NCBI GenBank assembly: GCA_028564705.1
Contig: JAPXFQ010001343.1
Coordinates: forward strand, 851,001 to 915,000
DNA length: 64,000 nucleotides
From: Apricaphanius iberus
Lineage: Eukaryota; Chordata; Actinopteri; Cyprinodontiformes; Aphaniidae
Direction: 5' to 3'
Shown: positions 46,406 to 58,164 of the stretch, piece after piece
Position numbering within the stretch: the stretch's first letter is position 1
How the letters are laid out: each line of letters begins with the position of its first letter
Position numbers and translations under genes: made by a program
Notes under the pieces: model-generated
Told to the model about the DNA's origin: nothing
Databases searched by the model: none
What the model saw: only the letters and a program-made list of their open reading frames with translations

Positions 46406-46892
46406 AGGGTCTTTTCACATGTGTGGCCATGCCAGAAAACGGCCAGAGAAAATGCTAATTTTTTTCTGTTCACATGGAATGGATTTCGGCCCGTACTGGA
46501 AACCAGTGTTTTACATGAGGGACTACACCCAAACAGCAGGTGGCGGTATACAAATAATTCTGTAGCTATCCAACAAACAAGGGATTGAGAAGTACCGACG
46601 TCATAAAACGAGCGACAGCCTAGAATGTAAACAAATTGGTCTACTGGTCAACTGCTACCGGTGTCGTCATTTTCGCGTGCAGTGCGTCTATTGTCTTGGA
46701 GCACGGCCAGTGTACTGCTTGTGTTCACATGATCCGTATCCACTCGTACCTGGACTCCGATACTACCTCCAAGGCAGGTCTCTCTGGCAGTATCCTGGCA
46801 CGGTCCAACTGTGTTCACATGGTACGAAATAAGTGGATTTTGACCTAATAAAGTATCTGAGTACTGACTCCCGTACCATGTGAAAACGCCCT
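46406..46892. mobile_element. hAT-like non-autonomous DNA element
   Basis: Left end AGGGTCTTTTCACATG and right end read inward AGGGCGTTTTCACATGG. The interior has more CpG than the flanks and holds two other 'gttcacatg' words (46727, 46812). There is no transposase. AGGG(C/T)-type ends with TTTTCACA suit hAT-like elements, but an 8-bp duplication is not evident. Confidence 0.65.
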
Positions 46893-46899
46893 ATATTGA

Positions 46900-47685
46900 C
46901 TCTAAAAAAGTAAAATATACATGCTGTGGAATTGCTTCAAGGAAGGACACCCCTGCGTGTTTGTTGCCTCCTTTGACATATCAACATTTGAGTCTTTCAT
47001 TGCATACAAAAATCATTTGTAGACAAACTGGGTAGTGCATATCCATTTTCCATTAGTATACTCTTAAGTATCATCAAATTACTTTCATATTATTTTGTCA
47101 TATGATGTTCCATTTGAGTAATCATGTACATATGTAGCTGTCTTGATGTGTCTGTGCATGTTTAAAAGTATGCTAGAGTTCATCCCCACTAATCAGAGAA
47201 GCAATTGACTCTTTTAATCCAGGGGTGGTCCCCATGTGTATCCACCACCTTGGGAGGAGCACAGGGGGGAAAAGGCCTAGTGAGTCTGTTTAACTGACTT
47301 ACTCAGCTTGTTGAAAAACAGAGGATTTAAGCAAGCTATTATAGACAAACATGGACTACCAAAACAACAAAATGCTATTTTATTGATAATTTTCTTCCTC
47401 GTTGCAGACTGTTAGGTAATCATATACACCCTGAGGGACACATTTGAGACAGAAACACATGAAGGCTTGATGTAATAAAGGATGTTTGGCCCCCATGGTG
47501 AAATGACAAATCTAATCCTGGTTTATATACTGAAGAATGTGTCTGGTTAATCATAATTTACATTTTGTGGGGTTTTATTTCCAGTGTTTCAGCTTTTAAG
47601 TTTACAAGTAATAAAATTATTCCTTCAAAAACTAAAGCTGGGGAAATAAATAGTGTGCGTCTGTGTGTGGGGTGAGGGGGGAACT
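46900..47685. other. No supportable feature
   Basis: No motif-bearing frame. Ordinary AT-rich DNA. Confidence 0.4.
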
Positions 47686-47689
47686 CAGA

Positions 47690-47752
47690 ATTATAATCAA
47701 CTTTATTTGCCAAGTTTTTGCACACATATAAGGAATTTGACTCTATTCCCAA
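47690..47752 (-). mobile_element. Short LINE-tail-like repeat
   Basis: Reads 'caactttatttgccaagttt' and 'aaggaatttgactct', which matches the reverse of a common 3' end in fish retroposons. Too short for family assignment. Confidence 0.45.
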
Positions 47753-48229
47753 TGAAGACATTATAATTTAATTAATAAATCAAAATAATTAAAATATTTA
47801 TTGTAAACATATAAACTGTGTTTTACAAATGTTAAATCAGTACACATTAGGGGTATGCAAAGCAGCCGGTAAGGGGAGAGAAGTATTTGTATTAGTATTC
47901 AAGTAAAATTCTATTTTTTCATGTTCTTCTAATATAATTTATATGTAATTATCCATTATAATAAGTATGGATATGCAATATTAGTTTATGTTTTCCATAA
48001 ATTCATCAGTGATCATGTAACAATGAATGTCATTGAAAAGAAAATAACATAACTGCTATTACTTCATCTATAGTTAAATGAACAGGGGCAGAACATGGCT
48101 CTGGTGACTGGGTGCTTGCGGCTAAACAGTTGGCTCTAATTTCCACATTCATCATCTTGATGAATATTGATCCATTCCGTATGAGATAATTATGCAAATA
48201 TTTTTGGGCAAGGTCTTATTTATCCATGG

Positions 48230-48545
48230 AGCCCTGTAGTAGCACTATCAACAAGCCATGCTTTTACCTAAAATTGTGAAATTTGATACACATGCGTAAC
48301 TTAACAAGACATAAAACATACAAATGTAAAAAAAACATAAAAATGTAACTACCAGCAATTATCCACCCCCAGAGAGTGCCGGCCATTTTGGATTAAATCA
48401 ACATGTTTTCTCTTATGATCATGTTATGTTGCAGAATTGATCATCAAAATCAGTAGTAGTTTTGAGGCTGCATTGCATAAGGTATTAAGCTGCAAGTGTC
48501 GATTAGGGCTGCTTGCAGCTTTAATTGCTTTTATTACTGATATGA
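48230..48545. mobile_element. Interspersed repeat with GCTGC(TT)GCAGCTT-type end
   Basis: Contains 'gtgaaatttgatacacatgc', 'ccggccattttggatta' and the end 'agggctgcttgcagctttaa'. Sequences with this order are common in fish genomes. It has no coding capacity here, and I cannot name the superfamily. Confidence 0.4.
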
Positions 48546-48549
48546 AACA

Positions 48550-49580
48550 TATGCTGCCACATTGGCATGAGATAAATGGGACACCAAACTGTGCAGGGCA
48601 ATAAAATGGTAACGGATCTCTGTGATGTCAGTCTCACTTTGTTTTTTAGCTACATTTTGGAGAGTGAATGGTTTGTGGATTTTGATGAGCCTCTTACAGA
48701 TATCTCCATGTTTTACAGTTAATAATTACCTCACCTAGAAACTAACACAAGCAGGAACCAAATCCAGACATGTGTGGGGAAGGTAGGATTTATTGGGATA
48801 ATAGTTTTCGGTTTAGTTTAGTTAACTCCTGAAACATTAGCCCTCAATGTTTCTACTTCGGCCAAATAATTATATTTAAGATTATCCCTTTCTTTTTAGC
48901 TTGATGGTGATGTAGAGCAAAAAGCCTCAAACCACAGCAAGGAAAGTAAACACCTCATGAAGTTTATCCTTATCCCCTGCTTAAGTCTGATTACTTTTTC
49001 TACACCATTGCTGTTCCTCCACCTTCCCAATCTCTTCAAACAAACGTGTTATACAGAAAACACATTCCTGAGTTTAGCAGATTGAGCAGATTTTCCTTCA
49101 GCTCCCATCTTGCCTCAGCTCAAGCGTCTGCAGAAGCAGTCCATTTTAAGAAGTGCTGACATTAGAAAACCCAGCATTACTATGTGCATTCAAGGAATGA
49201 GGAATCAATTTCATCCAGCTTACAGAGTCAAAAAGAAGGAAAGAGTAAAAAGAGAGAATAAGAGAAGACAGTGAAATAGCTGAGATGGAGGAGGGTTGAG
49301 TAAGAAATTTTGAGACGAAAAATGTTTTGTTAGTGTGGTTGCATTTTCATTGGTTACTAGTAAATTGACGTTTTTCATTTCCTTGCAAAAATATTCCAAC
49401 TCTTGAATTTACCACAACTATAAATGTCATTGTTTACTATTGGGACATGAAAGAATAAAAAGAAAAAAAAGTTAATAATGGTCATGAACTATTTTCTATG
49501 GGAGTTGCTGCTCTAATGTATGGGCTGCAAAGGCCAGTGTTTTTTTTTGTTTTTGCAAGCCGAGTCGTATTAGTATGCCA
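48550..49580. other. No supportable feature
   Basis: No frame above 60 codons with a motif, and no repeat signature. Confidence 0.4.
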
Positions 49581-49589
49581 AAGGTGCCA

Positions 49590-49695
49590 AAAATGAGTTA
49601 CTAGTAAGAGTAGTTCTGAACTAGTTTGACAGTAGTTCAAACTAGTAGGAGAAAATATTCAACTACTTCCGTGTAGTTGCATACTAGTACGCATA
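49590..49695. repeat. Cluster of ACTAGT/TAGTTC words
   Basis: ACTAGT occurs at short intervals (for example 'ttactagtaag', 'gaactagtttg', 'aaactagtagg', 'tactagtacg'), with GTAGTT words between. This could be the end of a DNA element or simple-sequence drift. Confidence 0.45.
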
Positions 49696-50034
49696 AACAA
49701 CAGTTGATATGAAGGATATGGAGTTTTTTCCTAAACAGTGTGCCATACTACACCACCTCTCCCTGCACTGGCAGCTTGATTTGTTTTTTGTTTTTTTTGC
49801 AGTGCAACTTTACGTTACACGTCAGAGCTCTCGGTCAGTGGTGTTTGAAAGTTCAAAGAGCAAGTTTGGTGCGGAGAAGTCTACAATTAAAAAGATAAAA
49901 GGTCAAAAAGATGCCGCTAAATGTGCAAAATGGGAAACTCTTTCAATAAAACAAGCTCATGGTTTGTGACAACAACTGGGGACAATCAGCTGGGTAAGAC
50001 GACAAATGAAGTTGCCTGCCAACCACTACTCAAA

Positions 50035-50078
50035 TTAATTAATCATAGTATTAATTAATCATAGTATTAATTAATTGT
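50035..50078. repeat. 16-bp tandem repeat, about 2.7 copies
   Basis: ATTAATTAATCATAGT is repeated twice and followed by ATTAATTAATTG. AT-rich tandem duplication. Confidence 0.85.
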
Positions 50079-50079
50079 G

Positions 50080-51750
50080 TGACGATGTGGCATCTAGCAT
50101 AACATATTATTTAATACTGATATGATTCAACACCACATAACTGGCAAACTTTCTATATTAGCTTCTCAGAGATAGAAGGAAAATCCAGGATCAAGCCAAA
50201 TGAGCCTACAACTCCAAAGTGGGCAGGATTACTTATTGAGAGAGATAGAGTACTGATTTAATGAAGTGCATGGTGTAGACCTGCTCCATACGAAAAGTGG
50301 CCTACTAGCTGATTCAACACTAAAATTATAAAACTGATGTGAATTAATTAGAGGCTTTGTGAAACTGGGAGATTTTTGCTGAAATGTTAACAATACATTT
50401 TTTTAAGTGATTCATTTTCAGAAACAGAGCCAGGATACAGTAATGATGGGGGGGGGGGATTTCTCTTTTCAGTATGGAAGGGACAGGTGTGTGAACAACC
50501 AGCCATTATTTCGAATGAAAGCCGTTTCTGTGCCAAATGACAGTTAAAGTATAATATAAAGTAAGGCTGCATGTTTTGCTACTGAAAATATCCTAGTTAG
50601 TTAAGTAATGCGTGTTTTCCTAATCAAATATGCTAAAGCGTTACAGAATATAATTTTTTTATAGTCACACAGGTGCAGCAGGTGAGTTTGGAGGCACTGG
50701 GTGAAGTGAAAGGGAGAGCAGTCTACTCAGGGACTGATTACAGAGGCAACAGTTCAAAATATCGATTCTGATATTGTGAACAGATATGTTTAAAAAAATA
50801 ATGTAGATGTAACCACATGCTGAAATAAATCTAGCTAGGGGAGGAATTAACTCTTTTTAGCACTGAATTGGACTTAAAAAAAAGGGTTTACAGAACCGTG
50901 TGCTGTTGTAGCTTTAACATGTAAGGTTATAATTAAATTATTATAATAGTAATGGGTTGTGATTTTAAAGTGGGTCGGTCTGGGGCATGAAACTCCAGGG
51001 CTGAAAATGAGTCCTGCACTCCAGTCCTGCATGCATTTACAATTTGTTGCTATTGAAAATCTGAAAAATGTGTTCATGCATTCATATTTCGCCCACCAGA
51101 GTTTTTTTGCAGAAGAGCCCTTTTCTGCAATTATGGCCAATTGGAGGCATGCTTCTGCCAGCTTCACATATAAACAGAAAGTTTTTTTCCCTTTCTTCTT
51201 CATAAATCTCTCAGACTCAACCAGATGGAATATACATCCTATTTTCAAGCGTTGCTACATATCCACAATTAGATTAAAGTTTGGAGTTTGATTAGGCTAT
51301 CGAAATATATGAATTAATGTTTGATCTACCTCCATTAGTAGCTCTGAATGCATGTGTAGGTTATTTGTCCCACAAGAAGTTGCAACTCCACCTAAGACTC
51401 AAGTGTTGCGTTGTGTCTTCCCGAACTTTCTCTGAGGATTGTCTTGTTTTTAGCATAATCGATCGAAGACCCATATGTAGATATTCTTATAGTATAAGTT
51501 TAATGAACTGATAACATAGAAGTAAACTTACAACGAGGCACGAGGGCAGACTACAGAGGAAAAGACAGGGAATCCAGCGACTAGAGATTATATTAGAATT
51601 GCTTGAATACTAAGGATGGCGCAAGGAAATGACAGAGACCTGATGACTAATTAATGAAAAGTGATGCAGGTGAGAGTGAGAGCAGAGAGATGGGAATGAA
51701 ATGCATCTGGACAGGGAGGCAGAATGGCAAGGACAGTGTGCTGTTGTAGC
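50080..51750. other. No supportable gene
   Basis: Opposite-strand frames at 50874-51248 and 50959-51291 overlap and show no domain. The 21-bp word 'gtgtgctgttgtagctttaa' plus C occurs at 50897 and again at 51735, next to the piggyBac-type element, so an old short duplication or repeat lies here. Confidence 0.4.
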
Positions 51751-51755
51751 TTTAA

Positions 51756-52934
51756 CCCCTTAAGCCAGAGGGTCCCCCATTTGGGGGTTTCGTCAACCCA
51801 GCCGCCACATTTCGGCCTCCACCGCAGCAAGCCTTTGTGATAAACGCACAATCCACCACTCAAATGAAAGCAGAGACTCTACCGAGTCCAAAGATACATC
51901 TGCCAAAATGCTACGCCAAAGCACTGCAGACATATAAGCCAAAGTATAACACAACAAAAAAAATCGCTGAAAATATAGCCTTACCTTTGCTGTTTTGCCG
52001 TGTAAAAAATATTTCTTTGGAAAATAAACGCTATTTTCTGATAAGTCCATCACTTGTGCATCATTTAAAACTGTCCAGGTGTTTCTATTACGGTTATTTG
52101 TTCCTAGGCAGACTTATTATTTCATCCTCGTAAAAGCCTTTTGTTTCCGCGAGGCTCTGTTCTCGGCTCCCTGGTTGGCTGACTGAATTGTCAATCTTGT
52201 TTTGCAAGTTTTGGCGTTATTCTATAGGCTTCTAAGATTCCAATGAGGTGTCACTCATGCAAATTGACCAATCAGCTCCGACTGAAAGTCTTATGCGTAA
52301 AATAAGAGTGTCAGCCGGCAAAACCGTCTTATGATACAAGATGGCGCAAGACGCACGGACATAACTTTGTTTTGCTGCTTTCACTGTTTATAGCTGATAA
52401 ATGTCACCAGAAAGATGCCCAAAAGTGTTTATTTTAGGTCTACTGAACACTATGGGATATTAAAACGAAAAATATAACTTTTACACAACAGAAATAGAAA
52501 TGGCACTGTTTGCCAAACTGTGCCAAACTGGACACCTCGCATGATATGTTTGTACTAAAACCTCTCTAGTTTTGTCCTATTTCACATAATCACTTTCAAC
52601 GTTTGCAGAGATAATGTCCACATGCTGTATTTACATTTTATTGAGTAATCACTGCCATTCAAGCAATATCCATGGTGTTTTTCAATATAGAACTATGTTT
52701 ATTTTAGGCAGAGCAAAAAAAGAAATACATTTCTGCTGTGTTCCATCTTCAATTTCTCCTAACCAGTAACAGATAACACGCATAATGACACATCTATCAA
52801 TTCTACTCAATGTTACCTTTACAATGACACCAAAATGGTTCAAATACTCTTTTTGGTAGCTGAAATACAACCATTTTTTGTTGGGTAAGCAATTTTCAGA
52901 GCTAGGCTTCAAAATAGGCCTAGGGCTTAAGGGG
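51756..52934. mobile_element. piggyBac-type non-autonomous element with TTAA duplication
   Basis: Flanked by TTAA on both sides (51752-51755 and 52935-52938). Ends: left CCCCTTAAGCCAGAGGG and right read inward CCCCTTAAGCCCTAGG, 11 bp identical. A TTAA target and CCC-starting ends are the rule for piggyBac. The 1179-bp interior has no transposase. Its left part has 'aagatggcgcaagacgcacg' on the plus strand at about 52340, and open frames are short. Confidence 0.85.
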
Positions 52935-53022
52935 TTAAACTGTACTCTGATTTACTGTATTTGCATCTATGATACATGTGTGGTGTTGAATTTAATTTTA
53001 TCAAAATTAAGTCAGTGTCATA

Positions 53023-53056
53023 ATCATTTGATTAGAGTCCCCACTAATCAAATGAT
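53023..53056. repeat. Perfect 13-bp inverted arms with 8-nt loop
   Basis: ATCATTTGATTAG and CTAATCAAATGAT enclose AGTCCCCA. It sits just inside the low-coordinate edge of the LTR insertion, where the LTR similarity stops, and may mark a rearrangement point. Confidence 0.85.
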
Positions 53057-53439
53057 ATATTATGCCATTATTCTATGATCAGAACTGTTCTAAAATGTTT
53101 TAGGACCTGTACATTTACTCTCAGCATCAAGTAGACTAGCTAACAATCAATGAACAACATCTGAAAGATTAATCTTAAACTTTTAAAACTAAAACCAATT
53201 CTTATTTGTCAAAACAAAATGTGCATTCAAATATATGGTAAAAATTATTTCAATGTAGCTGGTCCAATCACATTTTGCTTCTACACGATCAGAATAAATG
53301 AATTAGAATTTACTTCTTACTTCTAAATTAAACCATCATTTCGATCACCGCTGATAAACAAATCTACCAAAGAATTTAGTTGTTACTTTCAATCCTTAGA
53401 CCAATTCCAAATTTATCCCCAGCCTGTTTAAAAACAAAC

Positions 53440-53705
53440 TGATGCCTTAAAGATGACTCTGTGTTTTAATGTTTTCTTTTTTTTCAAACTCAAACATTCA
53501 AATCCCACTAGTTTAGAGAATATCACTATGATAAGTATTGTTTTGCATGGTAAAAACATTCGATTTGTAACGGAATTGAAATATGCTGGGTTACTCCTTG
53601 AGCCCCAGTTGAAATTTGATAAATCCAATAAGCATTTAGTGTCCACAAAATCCTTAAGAATGTTCAATTGTGTAAATAATTTTAACACCAGTCTCCTTTA
53701 GATCA
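53440..53705 (+). mobile_element. LINE reverse-transcriptase C-terminal fragment
   Basis: The frame 53453-53701 reads LHGKNIRFVTELKYAGLLLE and PQLKFDKSNKHL, the pattern I-x-F-V-x-E-[FL]-KY-x-G-[VIL]-x-L-[DE]-P found after the polymerase palm in several LINEs. It lies within the LTR insertion in the opposite orientation, which suggests a separate nested piece. Family uncertain. Confidence 0.5.
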
Positions 53706-54704
53706 TTTATTCAGAGACTAAGCTATATTTCTAAAGTCTATAGAGCCATCAGAAATAAGCCAAACATAATTTTAGCATAAATGATACTTATTTAAATCAC
53801 AGAAAGAATTCATTCTCTGTACCATTCAACACGGTGCTTATAAAAATAATTTAGACCAGTTTGTTGCCTTCCAATTAACACCGTTTGTTTTTCGTTCCAT
53901 TCTCATAATTACTGCTTATAGCTTTATCTTTATTTAGGCCAACTTAATCAAATCCTGCTTAGATCAATCAAAAAGCAACAAATCCACCTAATTAAAGATT
54001 CAAAAAATGCAACTTTTATTTTTACTATACACACCCCTCTTTTTAATTTTAAAGATGAAATCAAAAATTAAAACTTCACCAAGTCAGAATCGACTCATGA
54101 GTAACTGTTCTTAGTCATTTGCGTTTAATTGTAACATGCATAATTATCCCAATAACTGTACATGCTCTCCTCATGTGATAAATTGAGCCGTCTCCGGCAA
54201 AACCAGTTAACTAAATTCAGCATGTACTTCTTAATCTTTAATCTCCTTCTCGTAACAGTTCAGTTAAATGTGAAACACCTTAAATTGCCCTTCGTAGAAA
54301 ATGTGCTAAAACATTGCCTAAGGGAGTCCAAATGAGCAGCAAACAAAATTTATCTGAACAGTTATTTTGAGTCCGTTTTCTAACAAACGTCCAGTCATGT
54401 AAAATATGACGACCTAATTAATTAGAAAAATTTAACAAAATCCAAATTCGTTTAAGTCTTAACAAGGCAATCGTCTGCAGGAGTCTGTAATCACTTTCTA
54501 TCCAAAATCAACTTTTAGCTTGCAACACACAGAACATGCATTTAGTTTCAACCACAAAACATATTGACACACAAAAGCAAAAACGCTAGCATAGCTAGCA
54601 GCCTGCAGCAACGTGGTACCGTAAACTCTCTTTGTGCAACGAAACCTAAAACAGTACAAAACGTACGGCGAAAACACTCAAGAAAATCGCAACACACACT
54701 TTAG

Positions 54705-56053
54705 AAAATGACTTACCGCAATACCAGGACTTTATCCGCACAATTTATACCACTTTACCAAACTTTAATTCGGCATGAACAAAAACAAACTCCTGTTCGT
54801 CCAACACGGACTGAAACATATGTTTCCAAAAACAGCTGTCCCGCACAGAAAACACCGAACCTACAACGTCCTGTACAGCCCAAAACCATTAACAAAAAAC
54901 ACAACATTATAAGCGGTGATTTATAGACCTTAGTACATTATTTTATCGCAGAGGTTTAGACCAATCTGTTACAAGTTTCGTAGTCCGCTTTGAGAAATTT
55001 CCCGGCGCCGGCCTCCAGAAAACCACTCAAAAGACTCGAACAAATGGCAGAAAACCGCCTATTACCACTAATTTATTTATCAAAACATATAGTCAAAGCT
55101 GTTGTATGTTAGCCGTGCTATTAAGCAGAAAATCACACAGAATTAGCTCCGCCATCTCCCCACCTAGCTTTGGGCGTCCGCTCTGATGGCCTGTTGTAAA
55201 TGTTCACAACTAATTCTTATAGATTTTTAATTTCAGTTATCCATCATATTTAGTTAGATATTTATTTATCTATTTTAATTTATTTATTATACTCGAGTTC
55301 ATTATTTATACTATAACATTTTAACACAAACGCAACATCTCCAGCACGTCTCGCAAAGCGCCTGCGTAAAAAACCATCACACACACATACGCACATGCGC
55401 AGCTCGTCACCTCAAAACACCAAACACAGTACTTTTATAATATTATTAAAAACTAACCTAACAACACTAACCTCAATCGGACCACACCAAAAGTCGGACC
55501 ATCACTCACAACCCAATTTGCTTGGCTCAATCGCGCGTTTGGGGATACGCCGGCTTCAACAAGGTAATCCGTCCATATTACGGAGGGCACACAGGCTCTA
55601 CCGCAAAGTTTTCCGTTTGCCAGCCCTGAAGAATCTTCAAAAGCGTCCTTTTGAAATTGAGATGCCACTTCTCAAGCCCCGATCCGCACTTTGGCTCCGA
55701 TTTCATTCGTTGAAGGGACCGCTCCATCCGGTCCATCTGCTCCATTGTCCTGCAGAGTAACAAACTCCATCTCCCAGCAGGCACCGGTGTTTCTCTGCGG
55801 AGCGCACAGCAGGTCGCAGTCATGCGCAGAACAGAGAGACAGACAGATGAGCAGCTTCAACACTACGGGCCCGCAACAGTTAATCTGCTCAAAACAAAAA
55901 AAAACATATTTAACTTGCATGACAACATTACCCAACGTTAGATTAACCAATCAACAGAATTAAAAACTACGCAACTCAGCGCAAATTGTCAATAGAGCAA
56001 ATACATGTCCATTAATTAACTTAAAAAAGAACTGGATCTTGGTCCAACTCTGC
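54705..56053 (-). other. Leader-like interior of the LTR insertion
   Basis: Runs from the primer site towards lower coordinates. Two minus-strand frames overlap at 55823-55578 and 55668-55453 and could be remnants of a first structural gene, but I recognise no domain. A canonical donor, GCG|GTAAGT, is at 54717-54711 on the minus strand; no matching acceptor was established. CpG content is higher than in surrounding DNA. Confidence 0.3.
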
Positions 56054-56071
56054 ACACGGTCGAGGTCACCA
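56054..56071 (-). promoter_or_regulatory. Primer-binding site resembling tRNA-Trp
   Basis: The minus strand reads TGGTGACCTCGACCGTG, two bases inside the LTR edge. The complement of the vertebrate tRNA-Trp 3' end is TGGTGACCCCGACGTGA, so there is one substitution and one inserted C. This supports 56074 as the inner LTR boundary and gives the orientation. Confidence 0.65.
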
Positions 56072-56073
56072 TT

Positions 56074-56692
56074 TGTAGAATTTAATTTTATCAAAAATAA
56101 TTCAGTGCATGTTCAAGCAGAGACAAAATTGAGCCAATTTCCAGTTCTTAACATTTATTTTGAACAGATTACCAAATTGCAGTTTACAGAGAAAGCTGCC
56201 CTAGTTTCTCTGGGCCAGACAAAAATTTCTGACGAAGACTGGTTTCCGTGTCATAACTTTTATAAACGTCCAAAACCTCCCAGGATTAATCTGCTCCAAT
56301 CAGAACGTTTTAAACAGTGTCTTAACAATGATTGGATGTCAAGAAATCATGCAGTCACAAGGGACGTGTCTTTTCTCCTGGATCCAAGTCAAAAGTTCAT
56401 TCTCCCAGGCTTTATTGACACAGTCCTAAACCAAAAGCTGGTTAGTGTATTGACCATTGTCCTGCTCCTAGATCACAAGATCCGAGGTCTGTCCTGTGAG
56501 TCCATCCTGAATTTTATGGTTTTATAGTCTGCAATAAAACTCTTTGTCACACATACTTCCAACATATACAAGGGCTTTGATGTTCCTCAAAAGGTGCCCA
56601 ATTATCCAGCCTTCACATCCTGTAATCGTGCGATTTTCAATATGCCATCATACATGACATTTAACACATATGATCAAATTTTGCATACTACA
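56074..56692 (-). mobile_element. LTR (619 bp) of the minus-strand LTR insertion
   Basis: Read on the minus strand it begins TGTAG and ends CTACA, a 5-bp inverted edge with the usual TG..CA. TATAAAA is at 56264-56258 and AATAAA at 56159-56154, about 100 nt apart and in the right order (U3, TATA, R, poly(A), U5). The plus-strand open frame 56039-56527 across it is probably coincidental. Confidence 0.65.
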
Positions 56693-56699
56693 GTGGTTA

Positions 56700-57205
56700 C
56701 CGTGAACTGAAGAAAGGAAAGGCAAAAACTGAAGTAAAGACTGGACAACATATGATTGTAAATGGGAAAAGTAGAGGTAACTCTAAGGTAACCAGGATGA
56801 AAGAGATCCAAGAGAATAAAAATAAAAGTAAGTTAAGAGAAACTCAGAAATAAAGTATTATTGAATGAGAGAGAAACACAACAGAAGAAAACAACCCTAA
56901 ATGAAGGAATTAAGTTAAGTAGAGCTAACAGATGAAACAAGAAATTACTAATAAAAGATCAACACAATAGGATAACAATAGTAGTTTTTACAGAATGTGA
57001 CAAAGACTAAAGAAGGAGTTACTGGAGATCTGAGTAAATAAATAAGGAATTACTCAAAATGAGAGAAACTCATAGTACAGACACCTGAGGGAAGTCAAAT
57101 CACAAGCATCTAAAGATCCTAGCACTCAGTGAAATTGGAAACTGAATAAAGAAATTAAATGACTGAATCTCAAAATAAAACACCTAACAAACCTGACATC
57201 CCATA
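56700..57205. other. No supportable feature
   Basis: A-rich sequence with AAAGTAA-type words; no motif-bearing frame. Confidence 0.4.
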
Positions 57206-57209
57206 ATTG

Positions 57210-57875
57210 AATCTGTCCTGCATCATGGCTGAAAAAACATTCCAACAGCATGATGCCACCAGAGTTTTACATGTCGGACAGAAGATATCACTTTGGTCTG
57301 CACTGAGAGACATCTTGTTTCAAATGTTGGTTGGGTCTCCTAAGTGGCTTATGGCAGGACACAGACTAGACTTTCCAAAGTTTTTTCGTTCTTGCAACCA
57401 CTTTTCTAAAGACCAGATTTGTCGAGAGCACTATTAGCCGTCATGTCCACAGATTCACCCACCTAAGTTGTGGATTTCTGCAGCTCCTCTAGAGTTATGT
57501 TGGGCCTCTTGGCTGCTTTCCTGTTTAATACTTTCTTTGCTCATCCGGTTAGATTCGGAGTAAAGCCATGTCTTGGTAGGTTTGCATTTGTGTTATACTC
57601 TTCATTCTTTTAGACGATAGATTGATTGAACATTGATTTAGCATACATACAGTTGGGATGTTTAATAACTGAACCCTGTTTTAAAATATTCCTAACTTCC
57701 TAATGTACTGTAATTTCTGAAGACAATTGGTTGCTTTAGAGGTGTCAAAGCTAAGAGGGCTAAGTTAAATCAACAAACTATTATCTTTATTTTCCTTTAC
57801 AGCTACTGTGTGTGGATCTGTTACTATCAATCCCAATAAAACACACTGACATTTGTAGCTGTTATTTGGCCAAAT
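57210..57875 (-). mobile_element. Tc1-like element, right half (minus orientation)
   Basis: Antisense Tc1 transposase order: 'aaagaccagatttgtcgaga' (57410), 'cagattcacccacctaagtt' (57451), 'tctgcagctcctctagagtt' (57477), 'gggcctcttggctgctttcc' (57502), 'catgtcttggtaggtttgca' (57569). It ends with 'actatcaatcccaataaaac' (57823), the inner terminal repeat. The DNA-binding half is well preserved as a string of words but the frame is broken. Confidence 0.75.
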
Positions 57876-58106
57876 ATCAAAATATTCAATTGATTTGAAC
57901 ACTTTTGAAAGGCAGTTTGTGTATCCAAAGTAATCAAAAAGGATAGGTTTCAGGTTCACATATGGTTTAGCAGTGGGGTGGGAGTGAACCCACAGACATT
58001 CCCAGACTTTAGTAATCCACAGCAGATGATGCCTGACACACATGTGTTCTCCACAAGGACAGTGACTTTGAAGAATTCTGTCCACGCAACCATGATCACT
58101 ATTTCC

Positions 58107-58162
58107 TGTACTCTGATTTACTGTATTTGCATGTATGATACACTGGTGGTTACCATGGACAA
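58107..58162 (+). repeat. Paralog of the LTR-insertion site
   Basis: 'ctgatttactgtatttgcat' here repeats the sequence just left of the LTR insertion (52937-52983), and the following 'gtggttaccatgg' repeats the sequence just right of it (56693-56706, GTGGTTACCGTG). It therefore looks like an uninterrupted version of the target. Confidence 0.5.
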
Positions 58163-58164
58163 AA

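Larger units (their letters stand above)
52984..56692 (-). mobile_element. LTR-retrotransposon/ERV-like insertion, heavily rearranged
   Basis: The 5' LTR (in minus orientation) is at 56692-56074 with a primer-binding site beside it. The low-coordinate end at 52984 starts TGTTGAATTTAATTTTATC, matching the LTR edge at 56074 (TGTAGAATTTAATTTTATC) for about 35 bp; the rest of the second LTR is lost or replaced. GTGG flanks both outer edges (52980-52983 and 56693-56696). No gag, protease, polymerase or envelope domain was recognised; the interior is leader-like, CpG-richer near 54.9-55.9 kb, and contains a foreign LINE piece. It may be a non-autonomous or much-deleted old copy. Confidence 0.5.

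Noticed and set aside
56039..56527. 162-codon plus-strand frame, the longest in the window
   Set aside because: It runs antisense through the LTR, covering its TATA and poly(A) signals, and shows no protein family pattern.
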